DNA of 64,000 nucleotides. Source: Clostridium_S neuense (GTDB taxonomy: Bacteria > Bacillota > Clostridia > Clostridiales > Clostridiaceae). The notes under the pieces are model-generated. The model saw only the letters and a list, made by a program, of their open reading frames with translations. It had not been told where the DNA came from and did no database searches. Shown here piece by piece: positions 1 to 9,923 of the stretch (the stretch's first letter is position 1; each line of letters opens with the position of its first letter). Location of the stretch: contig NZ_JBJIAA010000005.1 in NCBI RefSeq assembly GCF_045310695.1, positions 1 through 64,000 of the forward strand, read 5' to 3'. A program made the translations under genes and the position numbers.

Positions 1-250
1 GTTACCTCACCAACAAGCTAATGCGCCGCGGGCCCATCTCACAACGAAATTCTTTGGCAAAAGAAACATGCGTTTCTCTTGTGTTATGAGGTATTAATCC
101 TCCTTTCGGAGGGCTATCCCTCATTGTGAGGCAGGTTGCCCACGTGTTACTCACCCGTCCGCCGCTGGAAACCGAAGTTTCCCGCTCGACTTGCATGTGT
201 TAAGCACGCCGCCAGCGTTCGTCCTGAGCCAGGATCAAACTCTCAATTTA
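1..250 (-). rRNA. 16S ribosomal RNA, 5' end (partial)
   Basis: The complement carries the conserved 16S start (GAGAGTTTGATCCTGGCTCAG-like, about 223-247) followed by typical 16S helices; the gene runs off the left edge, so only its first roughly 250 bases are present. It is transcribed leftward, away from the origin, directly downstream of gyrA, the usual place for an rrn operon in clostridia. The 5' end is set by similarity and could be off by a few bases. Confidence 0.96.
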
Positions 251-673
251 AAAGTTTGATTTAAGCTCATCGCTTTATTTTATTAAATAGAATTTCTTCT
301 ATTCAAAAGAATTGCTGGTTCATTATCTTTTCTCTGTTTAATTTTCAAAGTTCAATGTGCTGCACGAGACAGCTTTTATATAATATCATTTTTAATTTGC
401 TCTGTCAACACTTTTTTTTAAGGTTTTTTCAGAACTCATTAATTGCTTTCGTCTTGCGACGACGTTTAATATAATAACATGTTTTTAACTTAAGTAAATA
501 ATATAATACTTTATCTTGCTCAATTATCCTAATATTATTAGTTTTTTCTCTATTTATCTTTAAATTTCTTATATTGATACTCTAGGTTGGGTTTATTTCA
601 ATAATATTATAATTTTACGCTGTATAGCAAAGTAGACATACTGCAATATATATAGTTTGTGTGTAAAACTCAA
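251..673. other. rrn leader and intergenic region, no gene
   Basis: This AT-rich stretch between the 16S gene and the gyrA terminator contains no convincing ORF. The part nearest the 16S gene is the rRNA leader; the rrn promoter is annotated separately. I see nothing else recognisable in the remaining 260 bases. Confidence 0.6.
380..408 (-). promoter_or_regulatory. Likely rrn promoter
   Basis: On the minus strand TTGACA (403-408) is followed after 17 bases by TATTAT (380-385), about 130 bases ahead of the mature 16S end. Position, orientation and near-consensus hexamers fit a sigma-A rRNA promoter. Seen in the sequence; start point not known. Confidence 0.65.
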
Positions 674-707
674 ATAAAAAAAGAACTTAAAAATAAGTTC
701 TTTTTTA
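674..707 (-). terminator. gyrA terminator
   Basis: An 8-bp stem AAGAACTT/AAGTTCTT (681-688 and 695-702) lies just after the gyrA stop codon and is followed on the minus strand by a run of seven U (674-680). Classic intrinsic terminator. Confidence 0.85.
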
Positions 708-708
708 T

Positions 709-3159
709 TTACTCTTCTGATTCTTCTACTTCCTCTTGACCATCACTATCTATTTTAGCTATAGCAAGTATCTTCTCATCACCCTTATTCTTCATAAGAG
801 TAACTCCCATTGCATTTCTACTAGTAGTTGAAATATCACTAACACTTATTCTTATAGCGATATCCTCACTATTAATAAGCATCATTTCATCCGTCTCTTT
901 AACCATTCTTGCTCCAACTAGAGGTCCTGTCTTTTCTGTAACTTTATAAGTTATAAGACCTTTTCCTCCTCTATATTGGCACTTATATTCTTTTACAGAT
1001 GTTCTCTTACCAAAGCCATTTTCACTTACAACAAGCACGCTCTGCTCTTCATCTACTATTTCCATTCCAACAACAAAATCATCCTCATTAAGAGATATAC
1101 CTCTAACTCCACTTGCATTTCTTCCAAGCGGTCTAGCATCCTTCTCACTAAATCTTATCGCCATTCCGTTCCTAGTAGCTATAAATATATCATCATTTCC
1201 ATCTGTCATTCTAACAGAAACTAACTCGTCTCCCTCATTTAAGTTTATAGCTATTAATCCGCTCTTTCTTATATTGCTATATTGGCTTAGAGCAGTCTTT
1301 TTTATAGTTCCACTCTTAGTACACATAACTAAAAACTTATCTTCATCAAATTCCTTGAAGTATATCGCTGTCTGTACTTTTTCATCTGGATTGAGCTGAA
1401 GAAGATTTACTAGGTTAGTACCTTTAGCTGTTCTTCCTGCTTCTGGAACCTCATATCCTTTTAATCTATAAACTCTTCCTTGATTTGAGAAGAACAAGAT
1501 ATGATTATGGGTTGAAGTTATAAATATATGTTCTACAAAGTCATCTTCCTTCGTAGACATTGCCTGTATACCTCTACCCCCTCTTTTTTGAGCTGTGTAT
1601 GTATCTGCACTTATTCTCTTTATATATCCAGCATGTGTAAGTGTTATAACAACATCTTGCTCCTGTATAAGATCTTCATAATCAATTTCATTCTCTGCTT
1701 TTTCTATACTTGTTCTTCTTTCATCACCATATTTTGATTTTATTTCTATGAGCTCTTCTTTAATTATATTTAATACCTTAACTTCATCCATCAATATTGA
1801 TTTTAATTCCTCTATTGTTTTCATAAGTTCATTATATTCTGCATCTATTTTTTCTCTTTCTAAACCTGTTAATCTCTGCAATCTCATGTCAAGTATTGCC
1901 TGAGCCTGTTTTTCTGAAAGTGAAAAATTATCCATCAAGCCTTGCTTAGCTTCCTGCGTTGTTTTAGAAGACCTTATAAGTCTTATAACTTCATCTATGT
2001 GATCTAAAGCTATTATTAATCCCTCTAAAATATGTGCCCTTGCTAAAGCCTTATCTAAATCAAATTGAGTTCTTCTTCTTATTACTTCTTTTTGGAATGT
2101 AACATAATGCTCTAAAATTTGCTTTAGATTTAGTGTTTCTGGCTTATTATCAACTAATGCAAGCATATTTATTCCAAAGGTATCTTGAAGTCTTGTGTGT
2201 TTGTATAATTGATTTAAAACGATGTTTGCATTGGCATCTCTTTTAATCTCAATTACAATTCGCATACCTTCTCTATCAGATTCATCTCTAAGATCGCTTA
2301 TTCCATTTATCTTTTTATCTTTTACAAGGTCTGCCATATTTTCAATTAACCTTGCTTTATTTACTTGATAAGGAATCTCTGTAACTATAATTCTCTGTCT
2401 TCCATTGTTATCAACTTCAATTTCAGATTTAGCTCTTACTGTTACCTTGCCTCTTCCTGTTTCATAAGCTTCTCTTATTCCTGACTTTCCAATTATTATA
2501 CCGGCTGTAGGAAAATCTGGTCCCTTAATCTTACCCATTAAGTCTAAAATAGTAATTTCAGGATTGTCAATAATATCAATTATACCATCAATTACTTCAC
2601 ACAAATTATGTGGTGGTATATTAGTTGCCATACCAACAGCTATACCTGCAGAACCACTTACAAGTAGATTTGGAAACCTTGATGGAAGAACTGAAGGTTC
2701 TTTTTCTTCGCCGTCAAAGTTTGGTACAAAATCCACAGTATTTTTGTTAATGTCTCTTACCATTTCCAAAGCTATCTTATCAAGCCTTGCTTCAGTATAC
2801 CTCATAGCAGCCGCAGAATCTCCATCAATAGATCCAAAGTTTCCATGACCATCAACAAGTGTATATCTGAGATTAAAGTCCTGAGCCATTCTCACTAAAG
2901 CATCATAAACAGCTGTATCTCCGTGAGGATGATATTTACCTAAAACATCTCCTACTATTCTTGCACACTTTCTGTATCCCTTATCAGGTGTTATGCCTAA
3001 ATTATACATAGAGTATATAATTCTTCTATGTACTGGCTTTAAACCATCCCTTACATCAGGAAGTGCACGACTAGCTATAACGCTCATTGCATAATCTATA
3101 TAGCAACTTTTCATTTCTTTGTTTATATCTACTAGTTCAATCTTACCTTCATTTTGCAT
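709..3159 (-). CDS. gyrA: DNA gyrase subunit A
   Basis: Breakage-reunion subunit of DNA gyrase, which introduces negative supercoils and works as an A2B2 complex with GyrB. The 816-aa length is normal. The active-site tyrosine is Y121 in AAMRYTE; the quinolone-resistance region HPHGDTAVYD is near residue 77, with Thr82 at the position that is Ser83 in E. coli. A GyrA box QKRGGRG lies in the C-terminal DNA-wrapping domain, followed by beta-pinwheel repeats and an acidic tail (VEESEE). It lies 34 bases downstream of gyrB and is probably co-transcribed with it, ending at the terminator at 674-707. Confidence 0.98.
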   Translation of the reverse strand: MQNEGKIELVDINKEMKSCYIDYAMSVIASRALPDVRDGLKPVHRRIIYSMYNLGITPDKGYRKCARIVGDVLGKYHPHGDTAVYDALVRMAQDFNLRYTLVDGHGNFGSIDGDSAAAMRYTEARLDKIALEMVRDINKNTVDFVPNFDGEEKEPSVLPSRFPNLLVSGSAGIAVGMATNIPPHNLCEVIDGIIDIIDNPEITILDLMGKIKGPDFPTAGIIIGKSGIREAYETGRGKVTVRAKSEIEVDNNGRQRIIVTEIPYQVNKARLIENMADLVKDKKINGISDLRDESDREGMRIVIEIKRDANANIVLNQLYKHTRLQDTFGINMLALVDNKPETLNLKQILEHYVTFQKEVIRRRTQFDLDKALARAHILEGLIIALDHIDEVIRLIRSSKTTQEAKQGLMDNFSLSEKQAQAILDMRLQRLTGLEREKIDAEYNELMKTIEELKSILMDEVKVLNIIKEELIEIKSKYGDERRTSIEKAENEIDYEDLIQEQDVVITLTHAGYIKRISADTYTAQKRGGRGIQAMSTKEDDFVEHIFITSTHNHILFFSNQGRVYRLKGYEVPEAGRTAKGTNLVNLLQLNPDEKVQTAIYFKEFDEDKFLVMCTKSGTIKKTALSQYSNIRKSGLIAINLNEGDELVSVRMTDGNDDIFIATRNGMAIRFSEKDARPLGRNASGVRGISLNEDDFVVGMEIVDEEQSVLVVSENGFGKRTSVKEYKCQYRGGKGLITYKVTEKTGPLVGARMVKETDEMMLINSEDIAIRISVSDISTTSRNAMGVTLMKNKGDEKILAIAKIDSDGQEEVEESEE

Positions 3160-3193
3160 ACTTACACCTCTTTTTCATGTGACCAATAAATAA

Positions 3194-5107
3194 CTAAATA
3201 TCTAAATTTTCAACCTTAGAAGCATTATCTTGTATAAATTGTCTTCTTGGAGCAACTTTATCTCCCATCAAAATGGTAAATGTTTCATCTGCAGCCATAG
3301 CATCTTCTATGTTTACTTTCTTTAAAATTCTATGCTCTGGATTCATTGTTGTCTCCCAAAGCTGCTCTGGATTCATTTCTCCAAGACCTTTATACCTCTG
3401 TATATCAACATTGCTATCTTTTCCACCAAATTCAGTTAAAACACTTTCGAGTTCCTTATCACTATATGAATAAACTTCATTTTTTCCCTTGGCAACTCTA
3501 TACAATGGAGGCTGTGCTATATACACGTGGCCCTCTTCTATCAGTTGTTTCATGTATCTATAAAAGAATGTAAGAATGAGGGTTCTTATATGAGCACCGT
3601 CAACATCGGCATCGGTCATTATTATAACTCTATGGTATCTTATTTTAGATACATCAAAGTCCTTTCCTATACCCCCTCCGAAGGCGGTAATCATAGCTCT
3701 TATTTCTTCTGAACCAAGTATTCTATCTATTCTTTGCTTTTCAACGTTTAATATTTTTCCTCTTAAAGGCAGAATAGCTTGAAATTTTCTATCTCTTCCT
3801 TGCTTTGCTGAACCTCCGGCTGAATCACCCTCGACTATATATATTTCACATTCCGAAGGATCCCTTGATGCACAATCTGCTAATTTACCAGGAAGTGCTG
3901 TGCTCTCAAGTACAGATTTTCTTCTAGTAAGCTCTCTTGCTTTTTTTGCTGCTTCTCTCGCTCTTGCAGCTACCATTGATTTATCTATTATTATTTTACC
4001 TATTTGAGGATTTTCTTCTAAGAACGTACTTACTTTTTCTGCAACAATACTATCTACAATTCCTCTAACTTCACTATTTCCAAGCTTTGTTTTAGTTTGA
4101 CCTTCAAACTGTGGATCTGTAAGTTTTACAGAAATTACAGCTGTAAGACCTTCTCTTATATCGTCTCCAGATAAGTTTCTATCATTTTCTTTTATAAATC
4201 CATACTTTTTAGCATAATCATTAAATACTCTTGTGAGGGCAGATTTAAATCCTGCTAAATGAGTACCGCCTTCAACTGTATCTATATTATTGGCAAAAGC
4301 AAAAATATTTTCAGTGTATCCATCATTATACTGAATAGCAACTTCAACATAACATTTATCTTCTTTTTGGCCTTCTACATAAATTGGCTCATTAAATATA
4401 GGTTCCTTGTTTCTGTTAAGATAAGATACGAAAGACTTTATTCCACCTTCATAGTGAAAATCATCTGATTTATCACTTCTCTCATCAACAAGGCTTATTC
4501 TTATTCCTTTATTTAAAAATGCTAATTCTCTTAATCTTTGTGATAATACGTCATAATCATATTCTGTATCTTCGAATATATCACTATCTGGTTTAAAATA
4601 TATTTTAGTACCATGCTCGTCACTATCACCTATCTTTTCAAAAGGTGAAGCTACTTTTCCTCTGTGGTATACCTGTTTCCATATATGTCCTTCTGACCTT
4701 ACTTCAACTTCACAGGTTTCTGAAAGAGCATTAACAACCGAAGCACCAACTCCATGAAGTCCTCCAGAAACCTTGTATGCTCCTCCTCCAAACTTTCCGC
4801 CTGCATGAAGTACTGTCATTATTACTTCTACGGTAGGTTTATTCATTTTATGATGAATACCAACTGGCATTCCTCTTCCATCGTCTACTACAGTTATTGA
4901 ATTATCTTTATGTATAATAACATCTATATTTTTACAAAATCCTGCTAGAGCTTCATCTATGCTATTATCCACTATTTCATATACGAGATGGTGTAACCCT
5001 CTACTGCTAGTACTGCCTATATACATACCTGGTCTTTTTCTTACCGCTTCCAGACCTTCTAATACCTGTATTTGACTCTCATCGTATACTTCATTATTCT
5101 CTGACAT
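3194..5107 (-). CDS. gyrB: DNA gyrase subunit B
   Basis: ATPase subunit of gyrase (637 aa). The GHKL ATP site is complete: catalytic E44 in YEIVDNSIDE, DGRGMPV (76-82), GGLHGVG (115-121), and the QTKTKL transducer loop (337-342). The TOPRIM metal site begins with EGDSAGG (426-432), followed by PLRGK and DADVDG. Short type without the extra C-terminal insert of proteobacterial GyrB, as expected in Firmicutes. AGGAGGATTTTA precedes the ATG. Part of the dnaA-to-gyrA leftward cluster. Confidence 0.98.
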   Translation of the reverse strand: MSENNEVYDESQIQVLEGLEAVRKRPGMYIGSTSSRGLHHLVYEIVDNSIDEALAGFCKNIDVIIHKDNSITVVDDGRGMPVGIHHKMNKPTVEVIMTVLHAGGKFGGGAYKVSGGLHGVGASVVNALSETCEVEVRSEGHIWKQVYHRGKVASPFEKIGDSDEHGTKIYFKPDSDIFEDTEYDYDVLSQRLRELAFLNKGIRISLVDERSDKSDDFHYEGGIKSFVSYLNRNKEPIFNEPIYVEGQKEDKCYVEVAIQYNDGYTENIFAFANNIDTVEGGTHLAGFKSALTRVFNDYAKKYGFIKENDRNLSGDDIREGLTAVISVKLTDPQFEGQTKTKLGNSEVRGIVDSIVAEKVSTFLEENPQIGKIIIDKSMVAARAREAAKKARELTRRKSVLESTALPGKLADCASRDPSECEIYIVEGDSAGGSAKQGRDRKFQAILPLRGKILNVEKQRIDRILGSEEIRAMITAFGGGIGKDFDVSKIRYHRVIIMTDADVDGAHIRTLILTFFYRYMKQLIEEGHVYIAQPPLYRVAKGKNEVYSYSDKELESVLTEFGGKDSNVDIQRYKGLGEMNPEQLWETTMNPEHRILKKVNIEDAMAADETFTILMGDKVAPRRQFIQDNASKVENLDI

Positions 5108-5130
5108 TAAAATCCTCCTATTCTAAAGTT

Positions 5131-5394
5131 TTATGGCTCTAAATAAATAACCTGAGACCTTTTACTTAATGTCGATGAAGAAATTGGAGATAAAAATATT
5201 TTGCTTTTTTTATCCACCTCTGCAATAACAAAAGATTTGGGTGGTTCCTTTGTTATTCTTTCTACAAATCCATCTTCTTCAGCCATTCTCAAAAATTGGC
5301 TTGTGTCTGCGCTGTACATAGTCGTTTCAATATCAAATATTCCTATAATATCCTTTATAGGAACCACAACATTCTCTCCTAAATGCAAAAACAT
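5131..5394 (-). CDS. remB: DUF370 protein, RemB (YaaB)-like
   Basis: An 87-aa protein of the DUF370 family, homologous to B. subtilis RemB (YaaB), which is encoded at the same place between recF and gyrB. The relative RemA is a DNA-binding activator of biofilm matrix genes; the role of RemB is less clear. Visible signature: start MFLHLGENVVVP, then a region around KSFVIAEVDKKSKIFLSP matching the DUF370 pattern. Tightly packed with recF (25 bases) and gyrB (23 bases), so likely in the same operon. Symbol assigned by position and family. Confidence 0.85.
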   Translation of the reverse strand: MFLHLGENVVVPIKDIIGIFDIETTMYSADTSQFLRMAEEDGFVERITKEPPKSFVIAEVDKKSKIFLSPISSSTLSKRSQVIYLEP

Positions 5395-5419
5395 ATAAAA
5401 AGGCCTCCTTAAAAACTAA

Positions 5420-6505
5420 TTAAACTAACTCACCATTTGATATCTCGAAAATTTTAAAGTCTTTTTTTATATAACTTTTTATATCTCCTATTCCAGTACA
5501 CGTAATTAAAGTTTGTATTCCATCTAAAGCATTCAGTATATATTGTTGCCTTTTAATATCAAGTTCAGACAAAACATCATCAAGAAGAAGTACTGGAGCT
5601 TCCTCTGTTATGCTTTTAATTATTTCAATTGATGCAAATTTTATAGTTAGAATAGCCGTTCGTTGTTGCCCCTGTGATCCGAAACTTCTTGTATCAATGC
5701 CATTAATTTTTATACTAAAATCATCTCTATGTGGACCAACAGAAGTATTTCCTTTTTCAATATCCTTTTGCCTATTTTTTTCGAATTCATCTTGAAGCTC
5801 TTCTGAAGCTTTCGATACATTTTTCACACTAGTAAGATATTGAAACTCTATATCTTCTTTCTTATCAGTAATATCTCTATGAATTAACTTTCCTTTTTTA
5901 TTTAAATCTCTTAAGTAGCCATCTCTTTGCTTTATAAGGTACGCCCCAAGCTTACTTAATTGATTATCATAAACTTCAATGATACCACTTTTAATAAGAC
6001 TTTTGTTTTTAAGTGAAATATTTCTTTGTTCCAAAACTTTATGATATTGAACAAGGTTATAATAGTAATTGGAATTTAATCTTGACAATTCTATATCTAA
6101 GAAACGCCTTCTGTAACTTGGAGAATCCTTTACTATTTTTAAATCCTCTGGAGAAAACATCACAACATTAAAAATCCCAAAAAGCTCTGAGATTTTTTTT
6201 AATTTTATAGAATTAATGTTAATACCCTTTTTTCCACCCTTGAATATTTTTATTTCTATTTTTTTATCAAGGCGTTTTTTACATACGTATAGACTAATAT
6301 ACGCCTCATCCTTCTCCCATTTTATAAGCTCTTTATCCTTACTTGTACGATGGGATTTACCTAAGCTGCAATAATATATGCTTTCAAGTATATTAGTTTT
6401 ACCCTGGGCATTATCTCCAGTTATAATATTCACATTGCTATTAAAATCTATATCTAAAATATCATAATTTCTAAAATTAAGTAATTTTAAGTTTTTTATA
6501 TACAT
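5420..6505 (-). CDS. recF: DNA replication and repair protein RecF
   Basis: SMC-like ATPase that helps load RecA at single-strand gaps, with RecO and RecR. Length 361 aa is normal. It has Walker A GDNAQGKT (30-37), an ABC-type signature near FGSQGQQRT, and Walker B LLLDDVLSELD. It sits in the canonical dnaA-dnaN-S4-recF-gyrB order. The ATG is followed by the standard YIKNLKLLNFRNY start. Confidence 0.97.
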   Translation of the reverse strand: MYIKNLKLLNFRNYDILDIDFNSNVNIITGDNAQGKTNILESIYYCSLGKSHRTSKDKELIKWEKDEAYISLYVCKKRLDKKIEIKIFKGGKKGININSIKLKKISELFGIFNVVMFSPEDLKIVKDSPSYRRRFLDIELSRLNSNYYYNLVQYHKVLEQRNISLKNKSLIKSGIIEVYDNQLSKLGAYLIKQRDGYLRDLNKKGKLIHRDITDKKEDIEFQYLTSVKNVSKASEELQDEFEKNRQKDIEKGNTSVGPHRDDFSIKINGIDTRSFGSQGQQRTAILTIKFASIEIIKSITEEAPVLLLDDVLSELDIKRQQYILNALDGIQTLITCTGIGDIKSYIKKDFKIFEISNGELV

Positions 6506-6541
6506 GATTACACCTATATTATATCATAAAGTAATTTAACA

Positions 6542-6754
6542 CTATATAATTTTGTAAATTTTATTATCAAACTCTACAGCATCACCCTTATAAAGTTTTT
6601 TGCCCCTTCTCGTCTCTATTTCATTATTGACTTTTACTTTTTCATCTAAAATATACATTTTTGCCTCTGAACCTAGTGAAACGGCTCCACACCATTTAAG
6701 AAAAGAATCCAATTTTATAAACTCTGAATTTATGCTTACTTCTTCAATTTCCAT
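6542..6754 (-). CDS. S4-domain RNA-binding protein (YaaA-like)
   Basis: A 70-aa single S4 domain protein (pattern LDSFLKWCGAVSLGSEAK...VNNEIETRRGKKL) of the family always found between dnaN and recF in Firmicutes. Members bind RNA, probably rRNA or ribosomes; the precise role is not settled. The preceding GAGGTGATAAA supports the ATG. Confidence 0.93.
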   Translation of the reverse strand: MEIEEVSINSEFIKLDSFLKWCGAVSLGSEAKMYILDEKVKVNNEIETRRGKKLYKGDAVEFDNKIYKII

Positions 6755-6783
6755 AATAGTTTATCACCTCTTATTAACAATTT

Positions 6784-7884
6784 TTACTCATTAGCCAATC
6801 TTACAGGCAAAACCAAATATATGCAATTATCATTTTCCTTATTTTTCATTATGCATGGACTTATGCTGCTTGAAAATTCCATTACAATTTCTTCCTGATC
6901 CATTATTTTAAGTACATCAATTAAGTATTTCGAGTTAAATGCAATTTGAAGCGGCTGTCCTTGCAAAATTATATTTATTTCTTCTCTTACGTTTCCCAAT
7001 TGAGAATTAGAAGTTATTACCATAAGCTCTTCTTCGATATTTAGCTTAATAAGATTTGTGTTTCCATCCTTAGCAACTAGGGAGGCTCTTTCGATAGCTT
7101 CCAATAATTCTTCACGTTTTGCTGTGACATTTAGATTAAATTCTTCTGGAATTATGGAGTTATATTTTATAAATTCGCCTTCAAGTAATCTTGATATTAT
7201 TTTAGTAGAACCTAAATTAATTAACATATGATTATTGCTAAATGTAATATTTACATCACCATCATCTTCCAGTATCTTTATTACTTCATTAAGAGTTTTT
7301 CCTGGAATTACTGCACTAATAACATCTTCATTATCCACAAAGTCACTCTTTAAGGCCAATCTATATCCATCTATCGCAACTAAATTTAGTTTTTTATTTT
7401 TTATCTCAAATAATACACCCGTAAGTATTGGTCTAGTTTCGTCTTGAGCTATAGCAAATATAGTTCCCTTTATCATGCTTTTTAAGGTTTTTTGGTTTAT
7501 AGTGAAAATTTTATCCTCATTTATTTCAGGCAATTTAGGATAATCTTCTGACTGCAAGTGAACAAGTGTAAATTTACTCTTACTACATACAATTTCTATA
7601 CAATTATTCTCAGTAGTTTTTACTTCTACAGCTGCATTGGGAAGCTTTCTAATTATTTCTCCGAATAACCTTGCATCTACGACTATACTTCCATTTTCTT
7701 CTATATCAACATTTGTTTTTGTCTCTATACTTAGATCAATGTCTGATCCTATAAGAGTTAAAGTATCATCTTTAGCATTTATTAATATTCCTTGAAGAAT
7801 TGGCATAGTTGATTTTCCAGTAACAGCTTTTTGTACTATTGAGATTGCTTCTTGTAATATGTTTTTTTGGCATGAAAATTTCAT
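6784..7884 (-). CDS. dnaN: DNA polymerase III subunit beta (sliding clamp)
   Basis: Ring-shaped processivity factor that tethers replicative polymerase to DNA; 366 aa, three clamp repeats. Start MKFSCQKNILQEAI, the RLFGEIIRKLP segment, and the C-terminal hydrophobic-cleft residues ending in YLVLPVRLANE match the family. AGGAGG lies upstream of the ATG. Separated from dnaA by 257 bases holding DnaA boxes, as in B. subtilis. Confidence 0.97.
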   Translation of the reverse strand: MKFSCQKNILQEAISIVQKAVTGKSTMPILQGILINAKDDTLTLIGSDIDLSIETKTNVDIEENGSIVVDARLFGEIIRKLPNAAVEVKTTENNCIEIVCSKSKFTLVHLQSEDYPKLPEINEDKIFTINQKTLKSMIKGTIFAIAQDETRPILTGVLFEIKNKKLNLVAIDGYRLALKSDFVDNEDVISAVIPGKTLNEVIKILEDDGDVNITFSNNHMLINLGSTKIISRLLEGEFIKYNSIIPEEFNLNVTAKREELLEAIERASLVAKDGNTNLIKLNIEEELMVITSNSQLGNVREEINIILQGQPLQIAFNSKYLIDVLKIMDQEEIVMEFSSSISPCIMKNKENDNCIYLVLPVRLANE

Positions 7885-7980
7885 TTATAATAAACCTCCT
7901 TTATTAACACAGAACTTCTTATATAAGTTAGATATATATAAATAATAATATAATAGTAATAGTAGTAGGGGCTGTGAATT

Positions 7981-8109
7981 TGTTGATAACCTAGCAAACT
8001 GGCTATATTCAATAAATTCAGTAAAAAAATAACTGTGGATAATTTAATAATAAGTACTCAACGTTATCAACATAATTAACACGAAAAGTAAAATATAAAA
8101 GTATCCACA
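7981..8109. promoter_or_regulatory. DnaA-box group between dnaA and dnaN
   Basis: This spacer has TGTGGATAA at 8034-8042 (perfect DnaA box, reverse), TGTTGATAA at 7981-7989, TTATCAACA at 8064-8072 and GTATCCACA at 8101-8109 (one mismatch each). It corresponds to the downstream half of a bipartite Firmicute origin. Boxes are seen directly; the origin role is inferred from position. Confidence 0.75.
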
Positions 8110-8141
8110 ATTTGTCCATAGCAAATAATAAACATATGTTA

Positions 8142-9491
8142 TTATTTTTGAGAGAATCTTTTTGTTATTTCTTTTATAGTATATTTTAATTCCTCATCTT
8201 CTTTTAACCCAGCAGATATTTTTTCATATGCGTGAATTACTGTGGTATGGTCTCTACCTCCAAATTCTTCGCCTATTTTAGGTAACGACATATCAGTTAA
8301 TTTTCTGCATAAATACATTGCAATTTGTCTTGGATAAGTTATATTTCTTGTACGTCTTGCAGATTTAAAATCATCTATCTTTATATTAAAATAGCTTGCA
8401 ACAACATCTTGAATTGATTCTATTGTTATTTGCTTATTTTGCTTGTTAGAGATAATGTCTTTTAAAGCTTCTGAGGCTAAATCTATACTTATTTCCTTAT
8501 TTGTTAGTGAGGAAAAAGCTACTATTCGTATAAGAGCACCTTCAAGTTCTCTTATATTCGATTTTATATTTGTTGCTATGTATACCATTACCTCGTTTGG
8601 GATGTCTAATTTTTCAACATCGGCCTTCTTTTTTAGTATTGCTATTCTAGTTTCAAAATCAGGTGGCTGTATATCTGCTATAAGACCCCATTCAAATCTT
8701 GAGCGCAGCCTATCTTCAAGCGTTGGAATTTCTTTGGGTGGTCTATCACTTGAAAGGATTATTTGTTTATTATTTTCATGTAGTTCGTTAAAAGTATGGA
8801 AAAACTCTTCTTGAGTACGTTCTTTTCCAGCAATAAATTGAACATCATCAATCAGTAAGACGTCAACATTTCTATACTTTGTTCTAAATTCAACATTTTT
8901 ATCATCCTTTATTGAATTTACAAGTTCATTTGTAAATTTTTCAGATGAAACGTACACAACCTTAGCTCTAGGGTTGTTTTCAAGTATGTAATGTCCAATA
9001 GCATGCATTAAGTGGGTTTTACCGAGACCAACTCCCCCGTATATAAATAGCGGATTATATGCTTTTGCAGGAGCTTCGGCAACAGCTAAACAAGCTGCGT
9101 GTGCGAATCTATTGCTATTACCAATAACGAAAGAATCAAATTTATATTTTGGATTGAGCATAGTTGAAGTATCCTCTGAATTATTGGAGGAATCCTTTTG
9201 CTTTTTATTCTCATTACTTTCCTCAATATCAATAGTTTCTTCTGAAACAACTGAGAATACTAGGTCATACTTTTTTGTAGTTATTATCTTTAATGAATTA
9301 ATTATAAGATCTTTATATCTATTTTCTAGAATTTCTTTAGTAAATTGATTAGGAACACCAAAGCGTATGATATCCTTACTTACAGATATAGGAGTAATAC
9401 TTTTTATCCATGTGTTGAAACTAACTTCGGTTAATTCACCTTTTATTATTTTTAGGGTTTTTTCCCATAATTCTTTAAGTTGGGTTCCCAT
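8142..9491 (-). CDS. dnaA: Chromosomal replication initiator DnaA
   Basis: AAA+ initiator that binds DnaA boxes and opens the origin. I start it at the ATG at 9491 (MGTQLKELWE, 449 aa) because CTGGAGGATTACT lies directly before it; a longer in-frame ATG at 9524 has no ribosome site. Domain I (1-80), a poorly conserved Ser/Asn/Glu linker (85-112), AAA+ with Walker A GGVGLGKT (152-159) and Walker B LLIDDVQF, and domain IV with the DNA-recognition signature GGRDHTTVIHA. Confidence 0.97.
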   Translation of the reverse strand: MGTQLKELWEKTLKIIKGELTEVSFNTWIKSITPISVSKDIIRFGVPNQFTKEILENRYKDLIINSLKIITTKKYDLVFSVVSEETIDIEESNENKKQKDSSNNSEDTSTMLNPKYKFDSFVIGNSNRFAHAACLAVAEAPAKAYNPLFIYGGVGLGKTHLMHAIGHYILENNPRAKVVYVSSEKFTNELVNSIKDDKNVEFRTKYRNVDVLLIDDVQFIAGKERTQEEFFHTFNELHENNKQIILSSDRPPKEIPTLEDRLRSRFEWGLIADIQPPDFETRIAILKKKADVEKLDIPNEVMVYIATNIKSNIRELEGALIRIVAFSSLTNKEISIDLASEALKDIISNKQNKQITIESIQDVVASYFNIKIDDFKSARRTRNITYPRQIAMYLCRKLTDMSLPKIGEEFGGRDHTTVIHAYEKISAGLKEDEELKYTIKEITKRFSQK

Positions 9492-9569
9492 AGTAATCCT
9501 CCAGTCTAAAAAAATTTTGAACATAATTAATTAAGCATAATTAAGTTATTAACACACATATAAACAAAA

Positions 9570-9597
9570 AATATAGTCTATTGTAGGTTGTTGACAA
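9570..9597 (-). promoter_or_regulatory. Possible dnaA promoter
   Basis: Minus-strand TTGTCA (9592-9597), 16-base spacer, TATATT (9570-9575), about 80 bases upstream of the dnaA start and next to a DnaA box (9619-9627). Plausible but the hexamers are not perfect; autoregulation by DnaA is an inference. Confidence 0.4.
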
Positions 9598-9900
9598 ATA
9601 TATTATAAAATATTCACATGTGTATAATTATGTTAGCAATAATTTAAGCGTAAAAGTTATTAACAATAAAAAAAAAAATATATATTAACATATAAACAAT
9701 GAATAAAATGGTATTAAATGTGCAAAAATAATACTGTATATGTAAAAATGAAGAAAAAAAAATAAGTTATCAACAGGTTTATCCACAAAATGTGTATAAC
9801 TTTATTGTTAAAAAAGTTATTAACAGTTCAACAATAATAATAACAGAACAGAATAAGCTATTCAAGAAGTTATCCACAAAAATATCATGGTAATATAAAA
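9592..9900. promoter_or_regulatory. oriC: oriC: DnaA-box cluster upstream of dnaA
   Basis: Between divergent dnaA and rpmH lie perfect TTATCCACA boxes at 9779-9787 and 9870-9878, TTATACACA-type boxes (reverse) at 9619-9627 and 9791-9799, and near-boxes TTATCAACA (9767-9775) and TTATTAACA (9817-9825). The surroundings (9650-9760) are almost pure A/T and could be the unwinding element. Gene strand bias switches here. The 9492-10033 gap contains this, the dnaA promoter and the rpmH promoter, and no gene. Confidence 0.9.
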
Positions 9901-9923
9901 AATTATTAACAAAATCCTTTGTC

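Noticed and set aside
2..196. Open frame inside the rRNA gene
   Set aside because: Lies wholly in conserved 16S sequence; not a protein gene.
8443..8814. Plus-strand open frame of 123 codons within dnaA
   Set aside because: Antisense to the AAA+ domain; no ribosome site and Ser-rich shadow composition.
9591..9610. Rightward promoter starting at TTGACA 9591
   Set aside because: No suitable -10 at 16-18 bases; the same bases fit better as part of a leftward promoter for dnaA.
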